64,000 bases of DNA. Source: Pseudobutyrivibrio ruminis HUN009 (GTDB taxonomy: Bacteria > Bacillota > Clostridia > Lachnospirales > Lachnospiraceae). The notes beneath the pieces are model-generated. The model was not told the origin of the DNA. It did no database searches and was given only the letters and a program-made list of their open reading frames with translations. Location: positions 27,501-91,500 of the forward strand of contig NZ_JNLH01000001.1 of the NCBI RefSeq assembly GCF_000703005.1, read 5' to 3'. Positions 1 to 9,184 of the stretch are shown here, one piece after another. The position numbers were made by a program, and so were the translations under genes. The stretch's first letter is position 1, and the number at the start of each line of letters is the position of its first letter.

Positions 1-358
1 CCCCCAAAATTGCTCCACCAAATGCCACTGCTAAAAAGTGTTCTGTGTTCAATTCAAAAGGAATGCCCTCAAAAAATCTAATACCTAACGTATATGCGAT
101 AGAGCCCATTGTCGCTTTGATTGTAAAGCTTCTACCTAACACAATATAGCCCGCAATAATAAATGGTATAAAGACGCCAAATACACATGGTGCAAGAGGC
201 AATCCTGTTTGCTTACTTATAATAATTGCCACACCTGCAGTTCCATAGTCGATAGCATCATTTGGAAGCAAAATTAATGCGACTGAAAAGCTGGCCATAA
301 TGGCTCCAATTACTATTAATATGTATGATAATATATCCGATTTTTTGTGTGTATTCAT
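1..358 (-). CDS. YitT-type integral membrane protein, N-terminal part (runs off the left edge)
   Basis: An open minus-strand frame starts at ATG 358-356 and stays open to the window edge, giving about 119 residues. A GGGGAG ribosome site lies a few bases upstream. The product is very hydrophobic, with at least three membrane segments. It has the pattern of the YitT/DUF161 family: a first helix ending in a LLPNDAIDYGTAGVAI-like loop, then the TGLPLAPCVFGVFIPF segment and the LGRSFTIKATMGS segment. The family's function is poorly known (multi-pass membrane proteins, sometimes with a cytosolic DUF2179 domain). The C-terminal half is outside the window, so a DUF2179 tail cannot be checked. It is divergent from the aldo/keto reductase. 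Confidence 0.7.
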   Translation of the reverse strand, partial: MNTHKKSDILSYILIVIGAIMASFSVALILLPNDAIDYGTAGVAIIISKQTGLPLAPCVFGVFIPFIIAGYIVLGRSFTIKATMGSIAYTLGIRFFEGIPFELNTEHFLAVAFGGAILG

Positions 359-489
359 GTATGCTCCCCGTATTCCTCTCCATATTATATATTTATGATA
401 TTACCACATCTTTAAGAAAAATAGACTTTATTCTCCCCTACATGATAAAATATCAGCAACAATTAAATACGTAATAGGAGGATTTCAAA

Positions 490-1527
490 ATGAAAGATAT
501 CATTTTAGGAAAAACTGGCATAAAAGTTCCTCAAAATGGATTTGGTGCATTGCCTATTCAACGTGTTAGTATTGAAGAAGCAGTTAGAATTCTTAGAAAA
601 GCTTACGACGGTGGTATGCGATTCTTTGACACTGCAAGAGCTTACAGCGACAGCGAAATCAAATTAGGCGAGGCATTTGGAACTGGCTACATCAAACGTG
701 AAGATATTATTATTGCCACAAAAACAGCAGCAAAAACTCCTGAAGAATTCTGGAAAGATTTAGATACTTCTCTGACAAACCTAAAGACAGATTATATTGA
801 TATATATCAATTACACATGATGCCACAATGCTATAAACCAGGAGATGGCACCGGATTATACGAGTGTCTAGAGGAAGCAAAACGATTAGGCAAAATCAAG
901 CATATTGGCGGCACAGCTCATAAGCTAGGAGTTGCAAAAGAAATCATCGAATCAGGTTTATATGAAACCCTACAGTATCCCATGAGTTACCTTGCTACAG
1001 AAAAGGAAGTTGAGTTAATCCTTCTTTGCAATAAACACGAAATGGGATTTATTTCCATGAAGGGGCTTGCCGGCGGTCTTATAACCAACTCAAAGGCAGC
1101 AATGGCATTTATTTCTCAATTCGATGGTGCAGTTCCAATTTGGGGTATTCAGCGCGAATCTGAATTAGATGAATGGCTGGCATTTATGGATAGCACTCCT
1201 ACCATGGATGAAGAGTTAAAAGCTTTCATTGAAAAAGAGCGAAAAGAACTTATGGGTGACTTCTGCAGAGGCTGTGGTTATTGTATGCCTTGTACTGTTG
1301 GAATTCAGATTAACCAGTGTAATCGTATGTCTCTCATGCTTAGACGTGCTCCTAGTGAGAGTTGGCTAAATGAGTACTGGCAGGCAGAAATGGAAAAGAT
1401 AAATGATTGTATTGAATGTGGAAAATGCATGACACATTGTCCATACGAATTGCAAATTCCAACACTTTTAAGAAAGAACCTAGAAGACTATCACGAGGTA
1501 CTTGCAGGAAACCGAAAAGTGCAATAA
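490..1527 (+). CDS. Aldo/keto reductase with C-terminal 4Fe-4S ferredoxin domain
   Basis: This 345-residue cytosolic protein starts after a strong TAGGAGG site. Residues 1-240 form the aldo/keto reductase barrel with the full tetrad: Asp47 and Tyr52 (in FFDTARAYS), Lys78 (ATKT) and His109 (YQLHMM). Residues 255-325 carry two cysteine groups, Cys259/262/265/268 (CRGCGYCMPC) and Cys307/310/313/317 (CIECGKCMTHCP), typical of the iron-sulfur tail of this subgroup. It probably reduces a carbonyl or oxidises a sugar or alcohol with NAD(P)H, with electron transfer through the clusters; the substrate is unknown. It is a single-gene unit ended by a strong terminator. Confidence 0.9.
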   Translation: MKDIILGKTGIKVPQNGFGALPIQRVSIEEAVRILRKAYDGGMRFFDTARAYSDSEIKLGEAFGTGYIKREDIIIATKTAAKTPEEFWKDLDTSLTNLKTDYIDIYQLHMMPQCYKPGDGTGLYECLEEAKRLGKIKHIGGTAHKLGVAKEIIESGLYETLQYPMSYLATEKEVELILLCNKHEMGFISMKGLAGGLITNSKAAMAFISQFDGAVPIWGIQRESELDEWLAFMDSTPTMDEELKAFIEKERKELMGDFCRGCGYCMPCTVGIQINQCNRMSLMLRRAPSESWLNEYWQAEMEKINDCIECGKCMTHCPYELQIPTLLRKNLEDYHEVLAGNRKVQ

Positions 1528-1530
1528 CAG

Positions 1531-1564
1531 AAAAGGCAGCCTAGCTATGCTAGACTGCCTTTTA
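1531..1564. terminator. Rho-independent terminator between aldo/keto reductase and bglA (probably bidirectional)
   Basis: The stem AAAGGCAG-x-CTAGC with loop TAT and GCTAG-x-CTGCCTTT is flanked by an A-run on one side and a T-run on the other. It therefore works for the plus-strand reductase gene and for the minus-strand bgl operon, which ends at 1578. Confidence 0.85.
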
Positions 1565-1577
1565 TTAAACACATGTA

Positions 1578-3014
1578 TTAAAGATTCTCACCATTTGATG
1601 AAATAACATTCTTGTACCAATCAAAAGATTTCTTCTTTCTACGAGCAAGAGTGCCTGTTCCATCATCGTATTTCTCTACATAAATGAAACCATATCTCTT
1701 TGCCATCTCACCTGTTGATGCGCTAACTAAATCAATACATCCCCAAGGTGTGTAGCCCATCAAATCTACACCATCCTCTACTGCCTTTTTCATTTCTGAA
1801 ATATGCTTTCTGAGGTAATCAATTCTATAGTCGTCATTTATTGAACCATCAGCCTCGATTTCGTCCTTTGCTCCAAGTCCATTTTCAACAACCATAAGAG
1901 GTATACGATATCTATCATAGATTTCATTAAGAGAATATCTAAGTCCCTGTGGGTCAATCTGCCATCCCCAATCCGATGATTCAAGGTATGGGTTCTTGCC
2001 ACCTGAAATAAGGTTTCCTTCGCCCTTATTTGCTTCTGGATTGCCACTAATTACATTAGACATGTAGTAGCTAAATGTATAGAAGTCAACAGTACCTTGC
2101 TTAAGAATTTCTGCATCGCCTGGTTCCATTTTGATTGTGATGCCATGCTTATCCCAAATGCTCTTTGCGTATGCAGGATATTCACCACGAACCTGAACAT
2201 CCGAACAATACCAGTTAACTTCTCTCATATGCTCCTGATTTGCGATGATATCAGCAGGATTACATGTTGCTGGGTATGATGTAACGAAGCAAATCATGTT
2301 GCCTAACTTATACTCAGGATAGTTGTCATGAGCGTACTTAACAGCAAGTGCTGATGCAACAAACTGATGATGAAGTGCCTGGAATCTCTCCTGTGGCTTA
2401 TTTGGAACCTCTGTTACAGGACCCGAATATCCTTTGATTGTACCTGTTGATAAAACTGCGCCAAGTGGCATTGTACCTGCATTGATTTCGTTGAAAGTTA
2501 GCCAATACTTTACCTTTCCCTTATATCTTGCAAAGATAGCCTTGCAATAATTCATAAAGTACTCGATAAGCTCTCTGCCCTCCCATCCGTTGTATTTCTC
2601 AACAAAAGCATATGGCAACTCATAGTGAGAAATAGTAACAAGTGGCTCAATACCATACTTTTTGCAGCAATCAAAAACCTTGTCATAAAAAGCAAGACCT
2701 GCCTCGTTTGGCTCTGATTCCATTCCTGTAGGGAAAATTCTTGTCCAGTTAATTGATGTACGGAACACCTTAAATCCCATTTCAGCAAAGAGTGCAATAT
2801 CTTCTTCATAGTGATGATAAAAGTCTATTGCCTCATGTGAAGGATAGAGAGTCCCCTCTTCAATTTTTGTAGTTACACGCTTTGGAGTTGTGTGGCTTCC
2901 ATTTGTGCACATATCTGACACGGATGCTCCTTTTCCATCTACGTCCCATGCCCCCTCAAACTGGTTTGCGGCTACTGCGCCTCCCCATAAGAAATCTTCT
3001 CTAAATGTACTCAT
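1578..3014 (-). CDS. bglA: 6-phospho-beta-glucosidase (GH1)
   Basis: It hydrolyses phosphorylated beta-glucosides such as cellobiose-6-P, arbutin-P or salicin-P in the cytosol. The 478-residue GH1 barrel shows the acid/base Glu176 in TFNEIN and the nucleophile Glu377 in VVENG. The phosphate-binding segment at about residues 430-441 (SASTGEMAKRYG) is typical of 6-phospho-glucosidases. The start at 3014 is chosen because AGCGAGG lies 7 bases upstream. An in-frame ATG at 3044 would add MKYFRKRGFK but has no good site and sits directly after an intercistronic hairpin. It is the last gene of licT-bglP-bglA, downstream of the PTS permease that supplies its substrate. Confidence 0.93.
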   Translation of the reverse strand: MSTFREDFLWGGAVAANQFEGAWDVDGKGASVSDMCTNGSHTTPKRVTTKIEEGTLYPSHEAIDFYHHYEEDIALFAEMGFKVFRTSINWTRIFPTGMESEPNEAGLAFYDKVFDCCKKYGIEPLVTISHYELPYAFVEKYNGWEGRELIEYFMNYCKAIFARYKGKVKYWLTFNEINAGTMPLGAVLSTGTIKGYSGPVTEVPNKPQERFQALHHQFVASALAVKYAHDNYPEYKLGNMICFVTSYPATCNPADIIANQEHMREVNWYCSDVQVRGEYPAYAKSIWDKHGITIKMEPGDAEILKQGTVDFYTFSYYMSNVISGNPEANKGEGNLISGGKNPYLESSDWGWQIDPQGLRYSLNEIYDRYRIPLMVVENGLGAKDEIEADGSINDDYRIDYLRKHISEMKKAVEDGVDLMGYTPWGCIDLVSASTGEMAKRYGFIYVEKYDDGTGTLARRKKKSFDWYKNVISSNGENL

Positions 3015-3049
3015 TTTAAAGCCTCGCTTTCTAAAATATTTCATAAGCT

Positions 3050-3073
3050 GGGTTGAAGTTAATCCTTCAACCC
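3050..3073 (-). other. Intercistronic hairpin between bglP and bglA
   Basis: A 9-bp perfect stem (GGGTTGAAG / CTTCAACCC, 6-base loop) lies 12 bases after the bglP stop. No T-run follows on the minus strand, so it looks like an mRNA-stabilising or processing hairpin and not a terminator. Confidence 0.6.
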
Positions 3074-3085
3074 AAAACTATATAA

Positions 3086-4954
3086 CTATAAAAGTGTAAT
3101 AAGTGTATCACCTACTGCAACTGAAGCAGCATCTGTAGGAATAACGTCATCATACTTTGGTGTATTTGTAATGATAACTGGTGTATCAACAGAGTATCCT
3201 TCTGAAGTAATATAATCAATATCAAATTCTAATAAAAGGTCACCCTTCTTTACCTTATCTCCCTGCTTAACCTTTGGTTCAAAGCCTTTACCCTCAAGCT
3301 TAACAGTGTCCATACCTACATGGATAATAATTTCTGCACCCTTGTCTGTTGTAAGGCCAATTGCATGACCTGTTGCAAAGAATGCTGTAATTGTACCATC
3401 TGCTGGAGCATATACCTTTCCTTCTGATGGAGCAATTGCAATACCCTTGCCCATTGCACCTGAAGAGAATGCTGCATCAGCAATATCTGATAACTGCTTT
3501 AATTCACCTTTGATTGGAGCTACAAGTGTCTCAGCCTGTGATGAACCTTCAACCTTTACTTCCTTCTTTGCAGGAGCGTCATCCTTGTAGAAAATAAGCT
3601 CTGAAAGGAATCCCGCAACTACACAAGCTAAAGTAACAACGATTGAAATAATCATACCTCTTGTGTCATTTGTAGAAGTGTTAACATATGCTGGATAAGC
3701 AAATACACCCATACCTGCCATCTGGTAAGCCTTTACGCCCATTGTGCAAAGAACTGCACCTGCAACACCTGCGATAACGCATGTACGGAAGAATGGAGCC
3801 TTCTTTGGAAGTGTAAGACCATAAATAGCTGGCTCAGTAACACCTGCAAGTCCTGAAACAAATGCAGCTGGCGCAAGTGACTTAATCTTTTTATCTTTTG
3901 TCTTGAGCCAGATACCAAGAACAGCACCTGTCTGAGCAAATGTTGTACCAAGCATAGCTACAAGAATGATATCCTCACCTGATGTTGTAAGGTTTGATAA
4001 TGCGATTGGTACAAGTGACCAGTGAAGACCAAACATAACAAGTATCTGCCAGAAGAAACCAACAACTGCACCCATAAGGATTGGGCTTAATGCATTTAAT
4101 GTATTGAAGAACAATGCAAGTACGTTAGCAATTGCAGAAGCAACTGGTCCGATGATAAAGATTGTTAATACGAATGTAACAAACAATGTGATAAGTGGAA
4201 CACCAAATAGCTTGATTGTATCTGGAACAATTTTCTTAACACACTTGTTTTCAAACCATGCAGCAAATGCTACTGCAAGGATTACAGGAATAACTGATGA
4301 TGTATAGTTTCCTGAAGGTGGCATTGAAACTGGAATTCCAAATAAGTTTGAAATATCATAATCTCCGCCTGTCAAGTATGGGTAAACCATAGCAAGACCA
4401 ATAAGTAAACCTTCCATCTCTGGAAGTTTGAACTTCTTTGCTGCTGTCATACCAAGAATTGGTGGTAAGAAATAAAATGCTGCGTCGCCAAGTGAGTAAA
4501 GGAAGTTGTATGTTCCGCCTGCTGCAGACATAACCCCAATTGCTGTAAGAAGTGCAAGTACACCCTTTAAAATACCGCATGCACAGAGCACTCCGAGGAA
4601 TGGTGTGAACACACTAGTAATGATGCTAATAAATGCATTGAAAGGATTTTGCTTTCCTGTTGATTCGATTTCATTTCCACCTGCTAATGCAGATTTGCTT
4701 TCAAGATGTCCTACGCTGATAACTGCGTCGAATACCTGTGGTACATGATTTCCAATAACTACCATGTACTGACCACCAGACTGAATTACTGTAACGATTC
4801 CGTCTGTCTCTTTTAAAATGTCTGTGTTTGCTTTGCTTTCGTCTTTAAGTGAAAATCTGAGTCTTGTTACACAATGTGTAATACTTTGAATGTTGTCTTT
4901 TCCGCCCACATTCTGGATAATGATGCGAGCCAAGCCATCATATTTGCTTGCCAT
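3086..4954 (-). CDS. bglP: PTS beta-glucoside transporter, EIIBCA fusion
   Basis: This 622-residue membrane permease imports and phosphorylates beta-glucosides. Domains in order: EIIB (about 1-85, phosphorylated Cys28 in ITHCVTRLRF), EIIC (about 105-455, multiple membrane helices with a conserved SGLAGVTEPAIYG segment), a linker, and EIIA (about 475-622, active His545 in IIIHVGMDTVKL). This BCA order and length are normal for the BglP/AscF-like family. The RBS is GGAG. It follows licT after a RAT-terminator and precedes the phospho-glucosidase. It also carries the enzyme that would phosphorylate and inactivate LicT when substrate is absent (known for this family). Confidence 0.94.
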   Translation of the reverse strand: MASKYDGLARIIIQNVGGKDNIQSITHCVTRLRFSLKDESKANTDILKETDGIVTVIQSGGQYMVVIGNHVPQVFDAVISVGHLESKSALAGGNEIESTGKQNPFNAFISIITSVFTPFLGVLCACGILKGVLALLTAIGVMSAAGGTYNFLYSLGDAAFYFLPPILGMTAAKKFKLPEMEGLLIGLAMVYPYLTGGDYDISNLFGIPVSMPPSGNYTSSVIPVILAVAFAAWFENKCVKKIVPDTIKLFGVPLITLFVTFVLTIFIIGPVASAIANVLALFFNTLNALSPILMGAVVGFFWQILVMFGLHWSLVPIALSNLTTSGEDIILVAMLGTTFAQTGAVLGIWLKTKDKKIKSLAPAAFVSGLAGVTEPAIYGLTLPKKAPFFRTCVIAGVAGAVLCTMGVKAYQMAGMGVFAYPAYVNTSTNDTRGMIISIVVTLACVVAGFLSELIFYKDDAPAKKEVKVEGSSQAETLVAPIKGELKQLSDIADAAFSSGAMGKGIAIAPSEGKVYAPADGTITAFFATGHAIGLTTDKGAEIIIHVGMDTVKLEGKGFEPKVKQGDKVKKGDLLLEFDIDYITSEGYSVDTPVIITNTPKYDDVIPTDAASVAVGDTLITLL

Positions 4955-5021
4955 AATTTGTTTCTCCTTTTTCTCTTATATACTATACAGCCCCTGCGCA
5001 CTGGACTGAATATTACCTAAT

Positions 5022-5079
5022 AAAAAAAACCCGCACGACAAAGCTATAGCCTGATTGACTATATGATTATCGTACGGGT
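5022..5079 (-). terminator. Conditional terminator in front of bglP
   Basis: On the minus strand the stem ACCCGTACGA pairs with TCGTGCGGGT and is followed by a run of eight T. It starts inside the 3' end of the adjacent antiterminator element, so formation of one structure excludes the other. Confidence 0.85.
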
Positions 5080-5107
5080 CTAGCCGACTCTAACGCCGTA
5101 ACCATCC
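5077..5107 (-). promoter_or_regulatory. RAT antiterminator element upstream of bglP
   Basis: On the minus strand, GGATGGTTACGG at 5107-5096 and CGGCTAGACCC downstream follow the LicT/BglG ribonucleic antiterminator pattern (GGATTGTTAC...GGCAAAACC) with some deviations. It begins only 4 bases after the licT stop codon and overlaps the base of the following terminator. LicT bound here would let transcription continue into bglP and bglA. Confidence 0.8.
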
Positions 5108-5111
5108 CTGG

Positions 5112-5939
5112 TTAATCTCTATCTGTTATTCGAGCAATGTGTACTGTAAGGTACAACATTTCTTCGTCTGTAAGCTTTTCTGGATATTTTGATTCCATGT
5201 AGCTTTTAATACGTGTGGCACAATTGTATGCCTCTGGGAATCTCTCCATAATAATTTCGAAGATTCCTGGATCCTGAGGTTCGTAATATGCATTACGCTC
5301 AGCCCTCTGTAAGAAATATTTCAGATGAGTGATGAATCTTTCATATGAGAAGGAATCCTCATCCAAATCTCTTTTGTATGTATATTTAACTATGCTGATG
5401 ATGTCATCGATGATTTCTGGAGCTTCCATAGTGTGATGGATGTTTCCATCTAATTCCGCATTTACGATATGAAGTGCAAAGAAGCCTGCTTCATCTTCTG
5501 GAAGGTCAACACCAAGCTTGTCCTTAATAATTTCAAGGGCATGACATCCTAGGTTGTATTCAACTTTATAGTATGTTTTTATTTCCCACAAAAGCTTGTT
5601 TTTTAAAAATGTACCGCTTTTGCTTCGTTCTATAGCAAATCCCAAATGATCTGTAAGAGTGATATATATGTTATTGCAAAGTCTTTTACCAAGATTGTCT
5701 GATGCGTATCTGATGATTTCATCTGCAACCTGAATCTGTTCATATGGCAACTCAGAAACCAGTTTTAAGAACTGCTCATTTGCCTTTTCCATAACAAAGG
5801 TCTTTTCGATTTTGCTTTCATCAAGCTCATCTCCTGGACGTTTTTGGAAACAAATTCCACAGCCTGTATATATTATTTCATTTCCGTTTTCATCTGACGC
5901 CAATGCAGCATTGTTGTTAAGAACTTTTTTAATTTTCAT
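5112..5939 (-). CDS. licT: LicT/BglG-family transcription antiterminator
   Basis: This 275-residue RNA-binding regulator prevents termination at RAT-terminator sites when beta-glucosides are present. It has an N-terminal co-antiterminator RNA-binding domain (about 1-56, starting MKIKKVLNNNAAL) and two PRD domains. The four phosphorylatable histidines are His98 and His157 (PRD1), and His205 and His267 (PRD2), close to the positions known in B. subtilis LicT. It is the first gene of the operon and is itself preceded by a near-consensus RAT, so it should be autoregulated by antitermination. A second RAT follows its stop codon. Confidence 0.95.
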   Translation of the reverse strand: MKIKKVLNNNAALASDENGNEIIYTGCGICFQKRPGDELDESKIEKTFVMEKANEQFLKLVSELPYEQIQVADEIIRYASDNLGKRLCNNIYITLTDHLGFAIERSKSGTFLKNKLLWEIKTYYKVEYNLGCHALEIIKDKLGVDLPEDEAGFFALHIVNAELDGNIHHTMEAPEIIDDIISIVKYTYKRDLDEDSFSYERFITHLKYFLQRAERNAYYEPQDPGIFEIIMERFPEAYNCATRIKSYMESKYPEKLTDEEMLYLTVHIARITDRD

Positions 5940-5960
5940 AAATACTCTCTTATAAACAAA

Positions 5961-6023
5961 AAATGACCGAACCTACCCCACCAAAATAAAAGTCAGAAAC
6001 CCGACCCCGGGATATGATTCAGT
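5961..6023 (-). terminator. Conditional terminator in the licT leader
   Basis: On the minus strand GACTGAA pairs with TTCGGTC, with an inner ATCCC/GGGGT stem, followed by ATTTTTTG. It directly follows and competes with the RAT at 6024-6056. Confidence 0.75.
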
Positions 6024-6056
6024 CTTGCCTGTACGAACATCGAACAGTAACAATCC
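6024..6056 (-). promoter_or_regulatory. RAT antiterminator element in the licT leader
   Basis: The minus strand reads GGATTGTTACTG (6056-6045), then a loop, then CAGGCAAGAC. This is a near-perfect match to the B. subtilis bglP/licS RAT recognised by LicT. It lies about 12 bases after the predicted transcription start. Confidence 0.9.
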
Positions 6057-6074
6057 GAAATTTGTTATGCAACT

Positions 6075-6103
6075 ACTTTACATGGAAATCCCTCTCCTGT
6101 AAA
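6075..6103 (-). promoter_or_regulatory. Predicted promoter of licT-bglP-bglA
   Basis: TTTACA (6103-6098), a 17-bp spacer, and TAAAGT (6080-6075). The position fits, because the RAT would start about 10 bases into the transcript. Confidence 0.55.
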
Positions 6104-6180
6104 GAGCTGCAAACAAATTTTGGAGTTTTGCAAAAAAGTGCTTTTGCCTTTTTGTACAAATTCACAATTAAAACACAATT

Positions 6181-7449
6181 TTATTTAAGGATGGCGTTCG
6201 CAATGTCGTGTCTCATATATTTATTTTCAAAATTGATCCACTCTGTTGCCTCGTATGCTTTTGCCCTAGCCTCAACTAAATCTTTACCAAGAGCTGTGAT
6301 TCCAAGCACTCGACCACCGTTTGTAACGATTTCGCCCTTGTCATTTTTTGCTGTTCCAGCATGGAAGCAATAGTAATCCTTGTTATTGAACTTTTCGAAG
6401 CCCGTGATAGGGAATCCCTTTTCGTATTTTACAGGATATCCATCTGACGCAAGAACTACACATACTGCAGCCTCATCCGAAAACTTAAGATCAATCTGAT
6501 CAAGCTTTCCATCAATGCAAGCTTCCATCACATCAATGATATCATTCTGAAGACGAGGAAGGACAACCTGGGCCTCTGGATCGCCAAATCTAGCATTGTA
6601 CTCAAGTACCTTAGGGCCTTCTTCTGTAAGCATTAATCCAAAGAAGATAACGCCCTTAAATTCTCTTCCCTCAGCTTTCATAGCATCAACTGTAGGCTGG
6701 AAAATATTCTTTTGGCAGAAATCCTCGATTTCTTTTGTAAAGAATGGTGATGGAGAGAAATTACCCATTCCGCCTGTGTTAAGGCCTGTATCCCCATCTC
6801 CTGCACGCTTGTGGTCCTGGGCTGAAGACATAATTTTAACGGTATTTCCATCGACAAATGAAAGTACAGAAACCTCGCGGCCTGTCATAAATTCCTCCAC
6901 TACCATTGTGTTACCAGCATCTCCGAATTTCTTGTCCTGCATGATTTCTGCAACACCTGCAACTGCGTCCTCATGTGTTTCGCAAATAAGAACACCCTTA
7001 CCAAGAGCAAGTCCATCAGCCTTAAGTACGATTGGATATTTACAAGTCTCAAGATATTTTAAAGCTGCATCAGGATCTGTGAAGTTTTCATAACCTGCTG
7101 TTGGAATATTATATTTTTTCATTAAGTCCTTTGAGAAAGCCTTTGAGCCTTCAAGAATAGCAGCATTCTTTCTAGGGCCAAAGCAGCGAAGTCCAGCTTC
7201 CTCAAACTTATCTACAACACCACCTACAAGTGGGTCATCCATACCGATGATTGTCAAATCAATAGCGTTTTCCTTTGCAAAAGCTACAAGCTTATCAAAC
7301 TCCATAGCCTTAATATCTACGCACTCTGCAAGTTCAGAAATACCTGCATTTCCTGGCGCACAGTAAATTTTATCTACCTTAGAGCTTCTAGAAACAGCAA
7401 GCGCAATTGCATGCTCTCTTCCGCCACTACCTACTATTAAAACCTTCAT
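6181..7449 (-). CDS. purD: Phosphoribosylamine-glycine ligase (GAR synthetase)
   Basis: It joins glycine to phosphoribosylamine with ATP, the second step of purine synthesis. The 422-residue length is normal. It starts with the PurD signature MKVLIVGSGGREHAIA. The ATP-grasp core carries LKADGLALGKGV (about residues 140-155) and the C-terminal part the NARFGDPEAQ motif. The RBS AGGAGG lies 9 bases upstream. It is last in the minus-strand order purE-purM-purN-purD, 47 bases after purN. No convincing T-rich terminator is visible between it and the licT promoter. Confidence 0.97.
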   Translation of the reverse strand: MKVLIVGSGGREHAIALAVSRSSKVDKIYCAPGNAGISELAECVDIKAMEFDKLVAFAKENAIDLTIIGMDDPLVGGVVDKFEEAGLRCFGPRKNAAILEGSKAFSKDLMKKYNIPTAGYENFTDPDAALKYLETCKYPIVLKADGLALGKGVLICETHEDAVAGVAEIMQDKKFGDAGNTMVVEEFMTGREVSVLSFVDGNTVKIMSSAQDHKRAGDGDTGLNTGGMGNFSPSPFFTKEIEDFCQKNIFQPTVDAMKAEGREFKGVIFFGLMLTEEGPKVLEYNARFGDPEAQVVLPRLQNDIIDVMEACIDGKLDQIDLKFSDEAAVCVVLASDGYPVKYEKGFPITGFEKFNNKDYYCFHAGTAKNDKGEIVTNGGRVLGITALGKDLVEARAKAYEATEWINFENKYMRHDIANAILK

Positions 7450-7496
7450 AAACTATATCCTCCTATAGCTATTACCTACCAGCTCGTCTAAACATC

Positions 7497-8123
7497 TTAC
7501 TTCTCTATTATTTTTGTTTTTCCGTCCACCACAGATACACATCCGCGGGCAATTAAATCGATTGCGCGTGGCATAATTATCCACTCAGCCTGCTCCATTA
7601 CTCGGCGCTGAAGTGTTTCTGGAGTATCATCCTCCATTACATCTACAGCCTTTTGCAAGATGATAGGGCCAGTATCTGTCCCTTCATCCACAAAGTGGCA
7701 TGTTGCTCCAGTGACTTTTACACCACGTTCAAGAACCCCTTCATGAACCTTTAATCCATAAAAACCTGTACCGCAAAAACTTGGAATTAAAGATGGGTGA
7801 ATGTTAATGATTCGGTTTCGATACTGGCGAATCATTTCCTCCGGTATCACTACTAAAAAACCCGCCAATACAACCAAATCTACATTATATGAATTTAATT
7901 TCTCCAAAAAAGACTTATTAAATGCTTCTCGACTCTCATAATCCTTAGGCGAAATACAAACCCCTTCGATTCCCGCCTTTGCAGCACGCTCTAAAGCATA
8001 TGCATTTTTATTGTTAGATATAACAACAGCTATTTCAGTATTGTGAATCTCGCCTGAGTTAATCTTATCAATGATTGCCTGGAGGTTTGTGCCACCTCCA
8101 GATACGCAAACTGCTATTCTCAT
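7497..8123 (-). CDS. purN: Phosphoribosylglycinamide formyltransferase (GAR transformylase)
   Basis: It transfers a formyl group from 10-formyl-THF to GAR. The 208-residue protein begins with the typical RIAVCVSGGGTNLQAII loop. The catalytic Asn/His pair is in NIHPSLIPSF and the Asp in HFVDEGTDTGPI. Its ATG overlaps the purM stop codon (TAATG), indicating translational coupling. The downstream neighbour is purD. Confidence 0.96.
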   Translation of the reverse strand: MRIAVCVSGGGTNLQAIIDKINSGEIHNTEIAVVISNNKNAYALERAAKAGIEGVCISPKDYESREAFNKSFLEKLNSYNVDLVVLAGFLVVIPEEMIRQYRNRIINIHPSLIPSFCGTGFYGLKVHEGVLERGVKVTGATCHFVDEGTDTGPIILQKAVDVMEDDTPETLQRRVMEQAEWIIMPRAIDLIARGCVSVVDGKTKIIEK

Positions 8124-9148
8124 TAAACTAAATCTACTCCCTTTTCTCCGTCAACAATCTTACCAACAACATATGGTGTGTCCCCAGCAGAGCGCATAGC
8201 TTCCATTGTCTTATCAACGTCAGCTGGGTCAACAGCTACAATCATACCAAGTCCCATGTTGTATGTGTTGTACATCATCTGCTCAGAAACATTGCCCTTC
8301 TTAGCCATAAGCTTGAAGATTGCTGGAACTTCATAAGAATCCTTCTCTACTACAGCGCGCTTTCCTTCTGGAAGCATACGTGGAATATTTTCATAGAAAC
8401 CACCACCTGTAATATGTGAGCAGGCCTTTACTCTAACACCTGCATCCTTAACAGCCTTGAGAGCTTTAACATAAATACGTGTTGGAGCAATTAAAGCCTC
8501 ACCAAGAGTTGTACCAAGCTCATCGTAATATGTATCAAGACTTTCCTTTGTCATATCGAAAATCTTACGAACAAGAGAGAAACCATTTGAATGAACACCT
8601 GTTGAAGCCATACCAATAAGTACATCTCCATCCTTTAGTGTTTCACCTGTAATAATATCCTTTTTATCTACAATACCTACTGCAAAACCAGCAAGATCGT
8701 ACTCCTCCTCAGGCATAAGACCTGGGTGCTCTGCTGTTTCACCACCTACAAGGGCGCAGCCAGACTGCTTGCATCCCTCTGCTACACCGCTAACGATTGT
8801 AGCAATCTTTTCAGGGATGTTCTTTCCGCATGCAATATAATCAAGGAAGAAAAGTGGCTCTCCACCTGCACATGCAACATCATTAACACACATTGCAACT
8901 GCATCAATACCGATTGTGTCATGCTTATCCATAAGGAATGCAAGCTTAACCTTTGTTCCACAACCGTCTGTACCAGATAAAAGCACTGGCTCATCCATGT
9001 TCTTGATAGCACTCAAATCAAATGCTCCAGAAAAACCGCCAAGTCCGCCAAGTACTTCTGGTCTCATAGTGCCCTTCACAAACTTTTTCATGAGCTCCAC
9101 TGACTCATATCCTGCCTCGATATCTACTCCTGAACTCTTGTAATCCAT
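8123..9148 (-). CDS. purM: Phosphoribosylformylglycinamidine cyclo-ligase (AIR synthetase)
   Basis: It forms the imidazole ring of AIR using ATP. The 341-residue protein has the PurM ATP-binding segments, including LLSGTDGCGTKVKLAF near the N-terminus and GGETAEHPGLMPEEEYDLAGF in the middle. The RBS GGAG precedes ATG 9148. It is separated from purE by a hairpin with a T-run, which could lower readthrough, and is coupled to purN by a one-base stop/start overlap. Confidence 0.97.
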   Translation of the reverse strand: MDYKSSGVDIEAGYESVELMKKFVKGTMRPEVLGGLGGFSGAFDLSAIKNMDEPVLLSGTDGCGTKVKLAFLMDKHDTIGIDAVAMCVNDVACAGGEPLFFLDYIACGKNIPEKIATIVSGVAEGCKQSGCALVGGETAEHPGLMPEEEYDLAGFAVGIVDKKDIITGETLKDGDVLIGMASTGVHSNGFSLVRKIFDMTKESLDTYYDELGTTLGEALIAPTRIYVKALKAVKDAGVRVKACSHITGGGFYENIPRMLPEGKRAVVEKDSYEVPAIFKLMAKKGNVSEQMMYNTYNMGLGMIVAVDPADVDKTMEAMRSAGDTPYVVGKIVDGEKGVDLV

Positions 9149-9184
9149 GTTTCTCTCCTTTGTTTCTTGTTCAAAATTTTATAA

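Noticed and set aside
3050..3073. Perfect hairpin between bglP and bglA as a terminator
   Set aside because: No T-run follows on the minus strand, so it is better read as an mRNA-processing or stabilising hairpin.
6014..6373. Plus-strand open frame over the licT leader and purD end
   Set aside because: It lies opposite purD and the RAT/terminator leader, has no ribosome site and resembles no family.
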